From the NCBI RefSeq assembly GCF_008802355.1, contig NZ_VZRA01000001.1:924525-988524 (forward strand): 64,000 nucleotides of DNA, read 5' to 3'. Below are positions 1 through 8,273 of the stretch, piece by piece (positions within the stretch are counted from its first letter, which is position 1; each line of letters begins with the position of its first letter). The notes below the pieces were generated by a model that was not told the origin of the DNA, made no database searches, and was given only the letters and a program-made list of their open reading frames with translations. The stretch is from Oryzomonas sagensis (GTDB taxonomy: Bacteria; Desulfobacterota; Desulfuromonadia; Geobacterales; Pseudopelobacteraceae). Position numbers and translations under genes: made by a program.

Positions 1-1
1 C

Positions 2-820
2 AAGACCACCCTGCTGCGCCTGCTGCTGGGGGAGTTGACGCCGGACCAGGGCGCGGTCAAGGCGGGCAGCCGCCTGGAGATCGTCTATTTCGACCAGATG
101 CGGGAACAGCTCGACCCGGACAAAAGCGTACAGGACAACGTGGGGGAGGGGAACGACACCCTGGTGATCAACGGCAAGAGCCGCCACATCATCGGCTATC
201 TCCAGGACTTCCTGTTCTCACCCGAACGGGCCCGCAGCCCGGTCTCGATCCTCTCCGGCGGCGAGCGCAACCGGCTGCTTTTGGCCAAGTTGTTCACCAA
301 GCCCTCCAACGTGCTGGTGATGGACGAACCGACCAACGACCTGGACGCCGAGACCCTGGATCTGCTGGAGGACCTGCTCCTGGAGTATTCCGGGACCCTG
401 CTTCTGGTGAGCCATGACCGGGAGTTTCTCAACAATGTGGTGGGGAGCACGCTGGTACTCTCCGGCAATGGTGCGGTCCGCGAATACGTGGGGGGATACG
501 ACGACTGGCTCCGCCAGGCCGCCGCGGAGGCGCCCGCTGCCCCCGTTGTTACCTCCAAACCGGCACAGGAGAAGGGGCGGCCCCAGAAGGAGCGCCCCCG
601 CAAGCTCTCCTTCAAGGAGGAGCGGGAGTTGGCCGCCCTGCCGGACCGCATCGCCGCCCTTGAGGAGGAACAGGGGCGGCTGCACGCCACCCTGGCCGAT
701 CCAGATTTCTACAAGTCGGCCGGTGCCGAGGTGGCCGCGGTCAACAGTCGGCTTGGGGAGTTGGAGCAGGAGTTGGCCGCCGCCTATGGCCGCTGGGAAG
801 AGCTGGAGGCGCTGCAATAG
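2..820 (+). CDS. uup: ABC-F family ATPase, Uup-like, 3' part only
   Basis: This is the C-terminal part of an ABC-F protein, a soluble ATPase with no membrane domain that acts on ribosomes or DNA. The reading frame is open from the window edge and begins inside the second Walker A (KTTLL). It continues with the ABC signature LSGGERNR, Walker B VLVMDEPTNDLD and the H-loop SHDREFL. After a basic linker (KPAQEKGRPQKERPRK) the last 80 residues are charged coiled coil, rich in Glu, Leu and Ala. That C-terminal extension is characteristic of Uup and absent from EttA, so Uup is the best call. The start and first ABC domain lie outside the window. A second ABC-F gene lies at the other end of the window. 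Confidence 0.85.
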   Translation, partial: KTTLLRLLLGELTPDQGAVKAGSRLEIVYFDQMREQLDPDKSVQDNVGEGNDTLVINGKSRHIIGYLQDFLFSPERARSPVSILSGGERNRLLLAKLFTKPSNVLVMDEPTNDLDAETLDLLEDLLLEYSGTLLLVSHDREFLNNVVGSTLVLSGNGAVREYVGGYDDWLRQAAAEAPAAPVVTSKPAQEKGRPQKERPRKLSFKEERELAALPDRIAALEEEQGRLHATLADPDFYKSAGAEVAAVNSRLGELEQELAAAYGRWEELEALQ

Positions 821-879
821 GATGTGCAATCCGGCGGCCGGGGGGGCCGCCTATCACACGCGAAGCGTACGAGGAAACA

Positions 880-1341
880 ATGAAAGTCACGGAAAAGCAA
901 CTCAAGGCCCGCTGCACCGACCTGAACCTGGGGCCGCTCAAGGACACCGCCTTTGGCCTGAAGATCGAGCGCACCTCCAAGGGGTACACCTGCAGCCTGG
1001 TGTACCGGGACAGTACGCCGCCCGAGATACTGATCGCCGATGCCAGCGCATCGGAAGCCGACGCCTGCATCTCCGGCGTTGCCACCACCTCCACGGTCTA
1101 CAAGGCCATCCAGGGGACCATCAAGCCGGAGTTCGTGCCCCAGGAGGTGTTCGTCAAACAGCATGGCGAGCGCTGCCCCAAGTGCGGCTCCCGGGACATC
1201 AACCCCGGCCACATCACCGCGGCGAAAGGGGAATTGGCACAGTGGCACACCTGCGGCCGCTGCGCCACCGCCTGGCACAACCTCTACCGTCTGACCGGGT
1301 ATGAACTGCCGGTGGTCATGGAGGATGGGGCCGCATCCTGA
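880..1341 (+). CDS. hypothetical protein with C-terminal zinc ribbon
   Basis: A 153-residue protein that I do not recognise as a named family. The C-terminal third holds two CxxC knuckles (Cys99/Cys102 and Cys125/Cys128) separated by about 22 residues, a normal zinc-ribbon arrangement. The N-terminal 90 residues show no obvious motif. There is no signal peptide or membrane segment, so it is probably cytoplasmic. The start follows a GAGGAAAC purine stretch, about 60 bp after the uup stop. Codon use looks like that of the neighbours. A nucleic-acid-binding role would be a guess based on the zinc ribbon alone. Confidence 0.7.
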   Translation: MKVTEKQLKARCTDLNLGPLKDTAFGLKIERTSKGYTCSLVYRDSTPPEILIADASASEADACISGVATTSTVYKAIQGTIKPEFVPQEVFVKQHGERCPKCGSRDINPGHITAAKGELAQWHTCGRCATAWHNLYRLTGYELPVVMEDGAAS

Positions 1342-1637
1342 CGGGGCGTGGGAGGATCGGGCCCCTGGCGTAACGCCGGTCGCGGACCGGGATGGTGTTG
1401 GTGATCGATCCCCTCAATCTTGCGCATAATTATATACACCCCCTTTGATCCGGTCCAAAGCCGTCAAAGCCCCATCCGTAGCGGGGTTGTCGTTTTCTAC
1501 CCCTCCACGGGTGTATGGTGTTGCAATACACCTCCCGGCGCGTGCCACCCCCATATCCCGGCCGCGATCTCGCTGTAAAATTATTAAATCAAGTTATGTC
1601 GCAATGTTATGAAACTGGTTTCTCCTGGGGAGTGTTT
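1342..1637. other. gene-free region with GGTGTAT inverted repeat
   Basis: No ORF here is convincing. The stretch contains the motif ATACACC at 1434-1440, then an inverted pair GGTGTAT (1510-1516) and ATACACC (1526-1532), about 105 bp upstream of the sigma-54-type promoter at 1638. The distance fits an enhancer-binding-protein site, but this is inference from position only. The last part is AT-rich (1575-1620). Confidence 0.35.
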
Positions 1638-1653
1638 TGGCACGCACGATGCT
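1638..1653 (+). promoter_or_regulatory. sigma-54 (-24/-12) promoter
   Basis: TGGCAC-N5-ATGCT matches the RpoN consensus TGGCAC-N5-TTGCW at all but one position, with the required GG and GC spacing. It lies about 50 bp upstream of the small membrane-protein gene at 1702 and points towards it. Expression would need an enhancer-binding protein. Confidence 0.7.
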
Positions 1654-1701
1654 AGATAAAGGTCAAGAGCGTAACGGATCACAAAATAAAAGGAGGACGC
1701 C

Positions 1702-1929
1702 ATGAAAACGTTAGCTACCATTATCGGAACCATCGCACCCGCAACCGCATTTGCAGCCTCTGCTCCGCGTGTCGATGACAGCGGGCTCTTCGTCTGGATC
1801 TTTCTCGGCTTTTGTGCGCTGATCGTCGCGGCACAGCTCATGCCGGCCCTCCTGCTCATGTTCGGCATGGCGAAAGGCGTGAAGGGCGTGGTCAAGGGCG
1901 AAGCAAAAACGGCAACACACAAGGCCTAG
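1702..1929 (+). CDS. small membrane protein, 75 aa, under a sigma-54 promoter
   Basis: A 75-residue protein of unknown function. It begins with a signal-like segment (MKTLATIIGTIAPATAFAAS; cleavage plausible after AFA). A polar stretch follows, then a strong hydrophobic helix at about residues 29-53 and a basic Lys-rich tail. It is therefore predicted to be a single-pass inner-membrane peptide with a cytoplasmic tail. The start is well supported by the Shine-Dalgarno AAAGGAGGACGCC. It is transcribed alone: the RpoN-type promoter lies just upstream and a strong terminator at 1972 just downstream. The family was not identified. Coding potential rests on the start signals, composition and isolated transcription unit. 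Confidence 0.75.
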   Translation: MKTLATIIGTIAPATAFAASAPRVDDSGLFVWIFLGFCALIVAAQLMPALLLMFGMAKGVKGVVKGEAKTATHKA

Positions 1930-1949
1930 CACAAATCAAGGAGGTAACC

Positions 1950-1970
1950 ATGCAACAGGACCTCTGGTGA
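1950..1970 (+). CDS. candidate six-codon ORF (MQQDLW)
   Basis: ATG CAA CAG GAC CTC TGG TGA is preceded by a near-perfect Shine-Dalgarno (AAGGAGGTAACC) and stops two bases before the stem of the terminator at 1972. The ribosome-binding site is stronger than that of most genes here. It could be a translated micro-ORF, or a remnant RBS that keeps ribosomes next to the terminator. No peptide function can be assigned. Confidence 0.3.
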   Translation: MQQDLW

Positions 1971-1971
1971 A

Positions 1972-2001
1972 GGGGCCGCGAACCGCGGCCCCTTTTCTTT
2001 T
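1972..2001 (+). terminator. intrinsic terminator of the small membrane-protein unit
   Basis: A 9-bp GC stem (GGGGCCGCG / CGCGGCCCC, 3-nt loop) is followed by TTTTCTTTT. Confidence 0.9.
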
Positions 2002-2233
2002 GCCCTCATCCGGGCCCCCTGCTCCTCGTGTTGCCAAACCGATAAAGTTGCCTGCAGTAGGCGGCCGAACACCCCAGGAGCGAGATTCAGAACCTGTTCG
2101 GGAATGGTCTCCGAACATTCGGGGGCGCCTGGGTGCGCACGTAAGAGACAGCGGCTGTAACGTCCCTCCTGGGGCGTCATTGGAACATCCCTCTGGACAG
2201 AGTTTCATCCCCTCTGATAAAGTAGCCACCCCT

Positions 2234-5200
2234 ATGAAAATAAAACGTCTCGAAATATCGGGCTTTAAGTCCTTCGCCGACAAGGTGGTGCTGGACTTCC
2301 AGCAGGCGGTGACCGGCGTGGTCGGCCCCAACGGCTGCGGCAAGTCCAATATCGTGGATGCCATCCGCTGGTGCATGGGTGAACAGTCGGCCAAGAACCT
2401 GCGCGGCAAGGCCATGGAAGACGTGATCTTTGCCGGCAGCGAGACCCGCAAGCAGTTGGGGGTGGCCGAAGTGTCCCTGGTCTTCTCCACCGAGGACGGC
2501 CGGGCACCGGCCAAGTACCTGGATTATGCCGAGATTCAGCTTACCCGCCGCCTCTACCGGGACGGCGAAAGCGATTACCTGATCAACAAGACCCCCTGCC
2601 GCCTGCTGGATATCACCGAACTGTTCATGGATACCGGCGTCGGCACCCGCGCCTATTCGATCATCGAACAGGGCAAGATCGGCATGATCCTCCATTCCCG
2701 CCCGGAGGAACGGCGCTTCCTGATCGAGGAGGCCGCCGGGGTCACCAAGTTCAAGTCGCGCAAAAATCTGGCCTTGAAGAAGATTGAGGGGACCCGCCAG
2801 AACCTCTCCCGCCTGAACGACGTGCTGGGGGAGATCCGGCGGCAGTTGGCCTCGTTGCAGCGCCAGGCGAAAAAAGCCGAGAATTTCCGCGCGTACCGGG
2901 ACGAACTGCGGGAGATCGAACTGCTCTTCGTGGGGCGCGAGTACCGCGACACCCAGGTCCGGCGCGGCGAGGCCGAGCGGGAACTGGCGGCACTCAACGA
3001 GCGTATCCGCGGGGCGTTTGCCGGGGCTGCCCTGGGGGAATCCCAGGTGGAAGAGGCCCGGCTCCGGCTGGTGGAGGCGGAGAAGCGTCTGGCCGCGACC
3101 CAGGAGGATATCTTCCGGGTCAGGAGCGAGTTCAGCGCCGCCGAGAACGGCGTGATGTTCCAGCGCAAGGAGTTGGCCGCCCTGGAGGGGAGGCTGGAGC
3201 GTCTCGGCGGCGAGGCGGGCGAGCGGGAGAAGCGTCTGGCCGAGTGTTCCGAGCGCCGGGGATTGCTGCAATTGCGCCGGGACAGTTCCACGACCGATAC
3301 CGCCGCCATGCAGGCCGAGTTGCAACGGGCCGAGGAGGCGTTGGCCGGGCACCAGCAGGCCGAGGAGGAGCTCAACCGCAGGCAGGAGGCCCGGCGCAAG
3401 GAGTTGTTCGCGGCCCTGGCCGAGTCGTCCCAACACAAATTCCGTTACGAAACGGCCCAGAAGCGCTTGGCCGGCCTGACGGAACGGTTCGAACGGCACC
3501 GCCGCGAAGAGCTGCAACTCAGGGAACGCCGGGAACTGGCCGGCCAGCGCGCCGGTGCGCTGGATGCCCAGGTGGCCGAGGCGCAGGTGGAGCAGGAACA
3601 GCTCCAGGTGGAGTTGAACGCCCTGCGCGGACGGGAGGCCGAGTTACGGCAGCGCCTGCCCGAGGTGGAAAAAAAATGGCAGTCCCGGCGGGATGAACTG
3701 AACCGCAGTTCGTCTCGTCTCCACTCCCTGCGGGAGTTGGAAAACCAGTTTGCCGGTTACGGTCAGGGGGTGCGCAAGCTCATGAAGGACGAGGGGCTGC
3801 GCTCCCGCTTCAGCGGGGTCGTGGCCGATGCCGTCGAGGCCCCGCCCGAGCTTGAGGCGGCGGTGGAGGCGGTCCTGGCGGACCGGCTCCAGTGCATACT
3901 CTGTGCGGATGATGGCGACGCCCTAGCGGCCCTGCGCTTTCTCAAGGGGAATAACGGCGGCCGGGCCGGCATCGCTCTCCCTCTGGAGCCTAAGACGGGA
4001 ACTGTCCCTGTGGTGCCGGGCGCTACGGCGCTGGCCGACCGGATGGCGGTCAGCGGACCGTTCGGCGGCCTGATCCGGTTCATGCTGGCCAATGTCCTGC
4101 TGGTGGACGGGATTGCCGACGCCATTCGCTTGGCCCGGCAGCACCCTGAGCTCATTTTTGTCACCCCGGATGGTGATATGGCGGCATTGGGCGGGATCGT
4201 GACCGGAGGCTCCGCCGAACAGGTACAGAAGGGGATCATCCATAAAAAGCGGGAAATCAAGGAGTTGGAGGAGGCGGTGGCCGGGTTGGAGCGGGAAACC
4301 GAATCCCTGGCCAAGGAACGTGACGAACTGCGGCACCGCTCCCTGGAGGTGGCGGAGGAGTTGAAGGTCACCGGGAGCCAGCTGCACCAGGCCGAGTTGA
4401 AGCGGACCGGCCTGGCCAAGGACCGCCAGCAGACGGCCGACGAGATCGCCCGGATCGAGGAGCGTCTGGCCCTGCAGGCCCTGGAGACGGCCACCCTGGA
4501 CGAGGAGCGGGAAGGGCTGGAGGCCGAGCTGAAGCAGTCCCAGACGCGTTTGGGAGAGACCGGCGATGTCTCCCGGGAGCTTGAGCAGGAGGTGGGACGC
4601 CTGAAGGAAGAATTGGAGGCCCGCCGGAAGGATCTGGCCGCCGCCCGGGAGCGGGTCACCGCCATCCGGGTGCAGACGGCCACCCTCAAGGAACAGCATG
4701 AGGCCCACCTGCGCGACATCGCCGGCCTGGAACGCCAGGTGGAGGAACTCACCCGGCGCTTGGCCGCCGACCGGCTGGAACTGGAGACGGGTGGCGGCGA
4801 GCGGGTGCGCCTGGAGGGTGTCATTGCCACGGAAGCCGAGCGCCTGGAAGGGCTCGTCCGCCGCCAGGCCGAAGCGGAGAGCCTGCTGGCCGGTGTGCGC
4901 TCCGCCAGCGAGGAGGCCGCCGCGGCCCTGGCCGAGGCCGAAGCCAGGACCAAGAAGGCCCGTGAGGAGAGCGACGCGGTCCGTCAACTCCAGGCGGATC
5001 TGAATCTGCGTTTTTCCACATTGACGATGCAGGCCGAACATTTAGAACGTTCCGTGCAAGAAAACAGTCGCACCAGCATGGCCGAGGTCCTGGCACGGCT
5101 GGAAGGGGTGGCATTCGACGAGGCGGCCCGCCGGGCGCGCCAAGTCGAGTTGCAGCGCCTCCTGGACGATATGGGCGAGGTAAACCTCCTCGCCATCGAG

Positions 5201-5764
5201 GAGTGCGCCGGCATGGAGGAACGCTTCAACTTCCTGTCGTCCCAGAAAAACGATCTGGAAGAGTCGCTGCGCAGCCTCCAGCAGGCCATCCAGCGTATCA
5301 ACCGTACCACCCGGCAGCGCTTTCTGGAGACCTACAACCAGGTCAACGCCACGTTTCAGGAGGTCTTTCCGCGCCTGTTCTGCGGGGGGCGGGCCGAGTT
5401 ACGCCTGACCAACGAGGAAGACCTTCTGGAGACCGGCATTGATATCATCGTGCAGCCGCCGGGCAAGAAGCTCCAGAATGTGACCCTCCTCTCGGGGGGG
5501 GAGAAGGCGTTGACGGCGGTGGCGCTGATCTTCTCCATCTTCCTGATCAAACCGACGCCCTTCTGTCTGCTGGACGAGGTGGATGCGCCCCTGGACGATG
5601 CCAATATCGGCCGTTTCAACGACATGGTGCGGGAGATGAGCGCCGTTTCCCAGTTCATCATCATCACCCACAACAAGGCCACCATGCAGGTGGCCGACAC
5701 CCTCTACGGCATCACCATGGAAGAGCCGGGGGCGTCGCGGATCGTGTCGGTCAGGCTGCACTGA
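2234..5764 (+). CDS. smc: chromosome segregation ATPase SMC
   Basis: Structural maintenance of chromosomes protein, 1176 aa, the normal bacterial length. It forms a ring-shaped dimer with ScpA/ScpB that organises and segregates the nucleoid. The N-terminal head has Walker A GPNGCGKSN at about residues 31-39. Long Glu/Arg/Leu-rich coiled coils flank a hinge at about residues 510-680 with the usual glycine-rich segments. The C-terminal head carries the signature LLSGGEKALTAVAL and Walker B FCLLDEVDAPLDDAN. The open frame extends far upstream (to 1967), but the start at 2234 (MKIKRLEISGFKSFADK) matches the family N-terminus. ftsY follows with one small gene between, a common smc-ftsY association. 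Confidence 0.97.
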   Translation: MKIKRLEISGFKSFADKVVLDFQQAVTGVVGPNGCGKSNIVDAIRWCMGEQSAKNLRGKAMEDVIFAGSETRKQLGVAEVSLVFSTEDGRAPAKYLDYAEIQLTRRLYRDGESDYLINKTPCRLLDITELFMDTGVGTRAYSIIEQGKIGMILHSRPEERRFLIEEAAGVTKFKSRKNLALKKIEGTRQNLSRLNDVLGEIRRQLASLQRQAKKAENFRAYRDELREIELLFVGREYRDTQVRRGEAERELAALNERIRGAFAGAALGESQVEEARLRLVEAEKRLAATQEDIFRVRSEFSAAENGVMFQRKELAALEGRLERLGGEAGEREKRLAECSERRGLLQLRRDSSTTDTAAMQAELQRAEEALAGHQQAEEELNRRQEARRKELFAALAESSQHKFRYETAQKRLAGLTERFERHRREELQLRERRELAGQRAGALDAQVAEAQVEQEQLQVELNALRGREAELRQRLPEVEKKWQSRRDELNRSSSRLHSLRELENQFAGYGQGVRKLMKDEGLRSRFSGVVADAVEAPPELEAAVEAVLADRLQCILCADDGDALAALRFLKGNNGGRAGIALPLEPKTGTVPVVPGATALADRMAVSGPFGGLIRFMLANVLLVDGIADAIRLARQHPELIFVTPDGDMAALGGIVTGGSAEQVQKGIIHKKREIKELEEAVAGLERETESLAKERDELRHRSLEVAEELKVTGSQLHQAELKRTGLAKDRQQTADEIARIEERLALQALETATLDEEREGLEAELKQSQTRLGETGDVSRELEQEVGRLKEELEARRKDLAAARERVTAIRVQTATLKEQHEAHLRDIAGLERQVEELTRRLAADRLELETGGGERVRLEGVIATEAERLEGLVRRQAEAESLLAGVRSASEEAAAALAEAEARTKKAREESDAVRQLQADLNLRFSTLTMQAEHLERSVQENSRTSMAEVLARLEGVAFDEAARRARQVELQRLLDDMGEVNLLAIEECAGMEERFNFLSSQKNDLEESLRSLQQAIQRINRTTRQRFLETYNQVNATFQEVFPRLFCGGRAELRLTNEEDLLETGIDIIVQPPGKKLQNVTLLSGGEKALTAVALIFSIFLIKPTPFCLLDEVDAPLDDANIGRFNDMVREMSAVSQFIIITHNKATMQVADTLYGITMEEPGASRIVSVRLH

Positions 5765-5883
5765 AGGTGGTGCCGGGAAGAAGGAAGCCGGGGCTCGCCG
5801 TGGCCCCGCGGTCCGGCAGGACGGCATGACATTTGTTTTTATGCCCCGTGCGGGTGCTGGTATTTTGTCGTGAGGATATGATA

Positions 5884-6240
5884 ATGCCGTTTCAACGTAT
5901 TCTGAAAACGCTGGTCGAGGAAACCCCCCGGGCGGTGGGAGCCATTCTGGTGGATTGGGAGGGTGAGGCGGTACAGGAGTGGTGTCTCTGCGATCCTTAT
6001 GAGATGCGCTTCATCGGCGCCCACAAGGGGATCATCCTGGCCCGGTTGAAGGAGATGCAGGGGAGTGCGCAGGTGGGGGCCATTGAGGATGTGGTGGTGA
6101 CCGCCAGCGAGCGCCACCTGATCATCGGCTGCATCGACGACGATTATTCCCTGGTGATGGATGTCGACCGCGCCTGCCCGGTGGCCTTGGCGTTGCATCA
6201 TTTTCGCGCTGCCGTGACGCGGCTCAAGAAGGAGATCTGA
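5884..6240 (+). CDS. Roadblock/LC7-like small protein between smc and ftsY
   Basis: A soluble 118-residue protein. Its pattern ([20 protein letters not shown], then short alternating hydrophobic strands, with a conserved-looking Gly-Cys-Ile-Asp-Asp turn) resembles the Roadblock/LC7 fold found in MglB and related GTPase regulators. The start at 5884 has GAGGA seven bases upstream; an in-frame ATG at 5878 is too close to that site. It overlaps ftsY by one base (TGATG), so it is translationally coupled to it. No catalytic residues are evident. The function is inferred from fold resemblance and is uncertain. Confidence 0.65.
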   Translation: MPFQRILKTLVEETPRAVGAILVDWEGEAVQEWCLCDPYEMRFIGAHKGIILARLKEMQGSAQVGAIEDVVVTASERHLIIGCIDDDYSLVMDVDRACPVALALHHFRAAVTRLKKEI

Positions 6241-7283
6241 TGGAGCAGCAGGAAAAGAAGGGCTTTTTCCGGGGGTTGGTGGATAAAATCGCCGGGACCG
6301 GGCAACCGCAGACGAATGATAGCGAACCGCCACCGCCGGCCGGGGCGGAAGAACGCCCGGATAGTGGGCCCGGTTTCTTCTCGCGCCTCAAAAACGGCCT
6401 GAAAAAGACCAAGGATGGGCTGGTGGGCCGCATCGACGCCCTGGTGCTGGGGAAAAAGGAGATCGATGCCGACACCCTGGAGGAGTTGGAAGAGATCCTG
6501 ATCACCTCGGACATCGGCGTCAAAACCACGGTGGAGTTGATCCGCTCCCTGGAGCAGCGCCTGGGGCGTAACGAACTCAAGGACGGCGAGGCGCTGCGGG
6601 CGGCCCTCAAGGCTGATATCCTGGCGCGCCTGAACGCCCACCATAGCGTACTCGACACCGATGCGCGGCACCCCTTTGTACTGCTGGTCATCGGCGTGAA
6701 CGGGGTCGGCAAGACCACCACCATCGGCAAGCTGGCCTCCCGTTTCACCGGCAAGGGGAAACGGGTGCTCCTCGCTGCCGCCGATACCTTCCGCGCCGCG
6801 GCTGCCGAGCAGCTCGAGGCCTGGGGGGAACGCTCCGGCGTGGATGTCGTCCGCCACAAGGAGGGGGCCGACCCGTCCGCGGTGGTCTTCGACGCCTGCA
6901 AGGCTGCCGTGGCCCGGCAGGTGGATATCCTGATCGTCGATACGGCCGGCCGGCTGCATACCAAGGTCAACCTGATGGAGGAGATGAAGAAGATTCACCG
7001 TGTCATCAGCCGCGAGATTCCCGGTGCCCCCCATGAGACGCTGCTGGTGCTGGACGCGGCCACCGGCCAGAACGCCGTCTCCCAGGCGCGGCTTTTCAAG
7101 GAGGCGGCCGGGGTCACCGGCATCGCTCTGACCAAGCTGGACGGCACCGCCAAGGGGGGGATCGTGGTGGCGGTCAGCCATGAATTCGGTCTGCCGGTCC
7201 GCTATATCGGTGTTGGGGAGGCGATCGACGACCTGCGCGACTTTAATCCGCAGGAGTTCACGGATGCCCTCTTCCAGGCCTGA
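6240..7283 (+). CDS. ftsY: signal recognition particle receptor FtsY
   Basis: SRP receptor GTPase, 347 aa, which docks ribosome-SRP complexes at the inner membrane. A short acidic/proline-rich A domain (about residues 1-50) leads into the N domain, then the G domain. G-domain motifs seen: P-loop [10 protein letters not shown], the insertion-box element [21 protein letters not shown], and the specificity motif [10 protein letters not shown]. The A domain is short compared with E. coli, as in many non-enteric bacteria. It overlaps the preceding Roadblock-like gene by one base. Confidence 0.97.
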   Translation: MEQQEKKGFFRGLVDKIAGTGQPQTNDSEPPPPAGAEERPDSGPGFFSRLKNGLKKTKDGLVGRIDALVLGKKEIDADTLEELEEILITSDIGVKTTVELIRSLEQRLGRNELKDGEALRAALKADILARLNAHHSVLDTDARHPFVLLVIGVNGVGKTTTIGKLASRFTGKGKRVLLAAADTFRAAAAEQLEAWGERSGVDVVRHKEGADPSAVVFDACKAAVARQVDILIVDTAGRLHTKVNLMEEMKKIHRVISREIPGAPHETLLVLDAATGQNAVSQARLFKEAAGVTGIALTKLDGTAKGGIVVAVSHEFGLPVRYIGVGEAIDDLRDFNPQEFTDALFQA

Positions 7284-7345
7284 CAAACCCGCTGCCAAAC
7301 AACGCCGAAGGGCCGGAGAAGCCCGAGATTTCACGCAATTAGGGC

Positions 7346-7374
7346 TTGACTTCACTGTGTCCTCTGGGTATAGT
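7346..7374 (+). promoter_or_regulatory. sigma-70 promoter for zapB
   Basis: TTGACT (7346-7351), 17-bp spacer, TATAGT (7369-7374). It lies 28 bp upstream of the zapB start. Confidence 0.65.
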
Positions 7375-7401
7375 AATCTGTCGCGAAAGGAAGCTTGCAT
7401 C

Positions 7402-7578
7402 ATGGATCAGGAACTGTTTACAGCGTTGGAAAAGAAGGTCGATGACCTGCTTGACAAGTATTCAAGCCTGAAAGCCGACAACGCCCGGCTGGCTGAGGAA
7501 AACGGGCGCCTCCTGGCGGAGCGCGAAGGGCTCAAGTCGCGTGTCGATGCCATTCTCGGCAAGCTCGAAGGAATTTGA
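7402..7578 (+). CDS. zapB: cell division protein ZapB-like
   Basis: A 58-residue, almost entirely coiled-coil protein (MDQELFTALEKKVDDLLDKY, then repeats of Leu/Ala heptads). Length, composition and the adjacent zapA support a ZapB-type FtsZ-ring-associated protein that bridges ZapA to the nucleoid terminus. The frame is open well upstream, but the start at 7402 has AAAGGAAGC before it and follows the promoter at 7346. Coiled-coil proteins of this size are hard to assign by sequence alone, so context carries much of the weight. Confidence 0.75.
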   Translation: MDQELFTALEKKVDDLLDKYSSLKADNARLAEENGRLLAEREGLKSRVDAILGKLEGI

Positions 7579-7684
7579 ATTGCCGGGAAGGCGGCGGCTG
7601 CGCCGATACCGGACCGTCTCTGCCGACAGCTGGGGCGGGTGTGCCGGGATACCGGCAAAACACGACAGGTGCCGGTGAACCCCT

Positions 7685-7957
7685 ATGAAAACGACCCATC
7701 TGGTGACGGTGCTTGGCCGGGAGCTTTCGGTCAGGAGTTCGGCTTCCGCCGAAAAGGTCCAGGCGGTGGAATCGTTTGTCAACGCCAGACTGCACGAAAT
7801 CGGCAGTGCCCTCAAGAACGGCGATGCCCAGTTGGTGCTCATGCTGGCGCTGCTCAACGTCAGTGAAGAGTTGCTGGAACTGCGCAGTTCCGCAGAGCGG
7901 GGCGGCCTGATCGATGCCTCGCTGCACCGGTTGATGGAAAAGTTGGAAAAAGCGTGA
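7685..7957 (+). CDS. zapA: cell division protein ZapA
   Basis: A 90-residue ZapA that cross-links FtsZ protofilaments. The N-terminal globular segment (VTVLGRELSVRSSASAEKVQ) is followed by the family pattern in which a VNARLHEI-like helix leads to a C-terminal coiled coil. The length is slightly below that of E. coli ZapA (109 aa) but usual outside the enterics. It follows zapB after 106 bp. The region downstream, before the 5-formyl-THF cyclo-ligase gene, is where 6S RNA is encoded in many proteobacteria. Confidence 0.88.
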   Translation: MKTTHLVTVLGRELSVRSSASAEKVQAVESFVNARLHEIGSALKNGDAQLVLMLALLNVSEELLELRSSAERGGLIDASLHRLMEKLEKA

Positions 7958-7984
7958 TGAGCTCGGAACATCCGGCTGCACGTA

Positions 7985-8180
7985 CAAGGTCTCGTAAGGG
8001 AGACTTGATCATATATTCGCACCAGCATCACAATCAGTCCCGGTAGGTGTGGCGACGCTGGTCCCCGCCTGCTGATAACCTGACACCCGCAGAATATATT
8101 CAACGACGAAAGGAAGGAATCGCTCCCGAGGAAAAACCAGCGCCCAACCAAATTCTGCGGCACTCACGAGCCATTCCCCT
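7985..8180 (+). ncRNA. ssrS: candidate 6S RNA (position and partial fold)
   Basis: The gene-free 316 bp between zapA and the 5-formyl-THF cyclo-ligase gene is the classic ssrS locus. By eye, TCTC-N4-GGGAG (about 7990-8004) can pair with CTCCC-GAGG (about 8127-8135). An inner arm ATATATTC (8013-8020) pairs with GAATATAT (8092-8099). The unpaired flanks between them leave a large open bubble, as in 6S RNA. The ends are approximate, and other foldings (for example GTCTC/GAGAC at 7989-8004) are possible. Synteny is the stronger argument. Confidence 0.4.
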
Positions 8181-8273
8181 TTCACCCTCCCTGATCGACC
8201 TTCCCAGGACCCTCTTCCTCTGGGCACTCTCTACTTGTCTGTTTGTAAACGAATTTTGCGTGGAATCGATAGT

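Noticed and set aside
2002-2233. Upstream extension of smc to 1967
   Set aside because: The extra 89 residues are Pro/Arg-rich, overlap the terminator at 1972, and precede the canonical SMC N-terminus at 2234.
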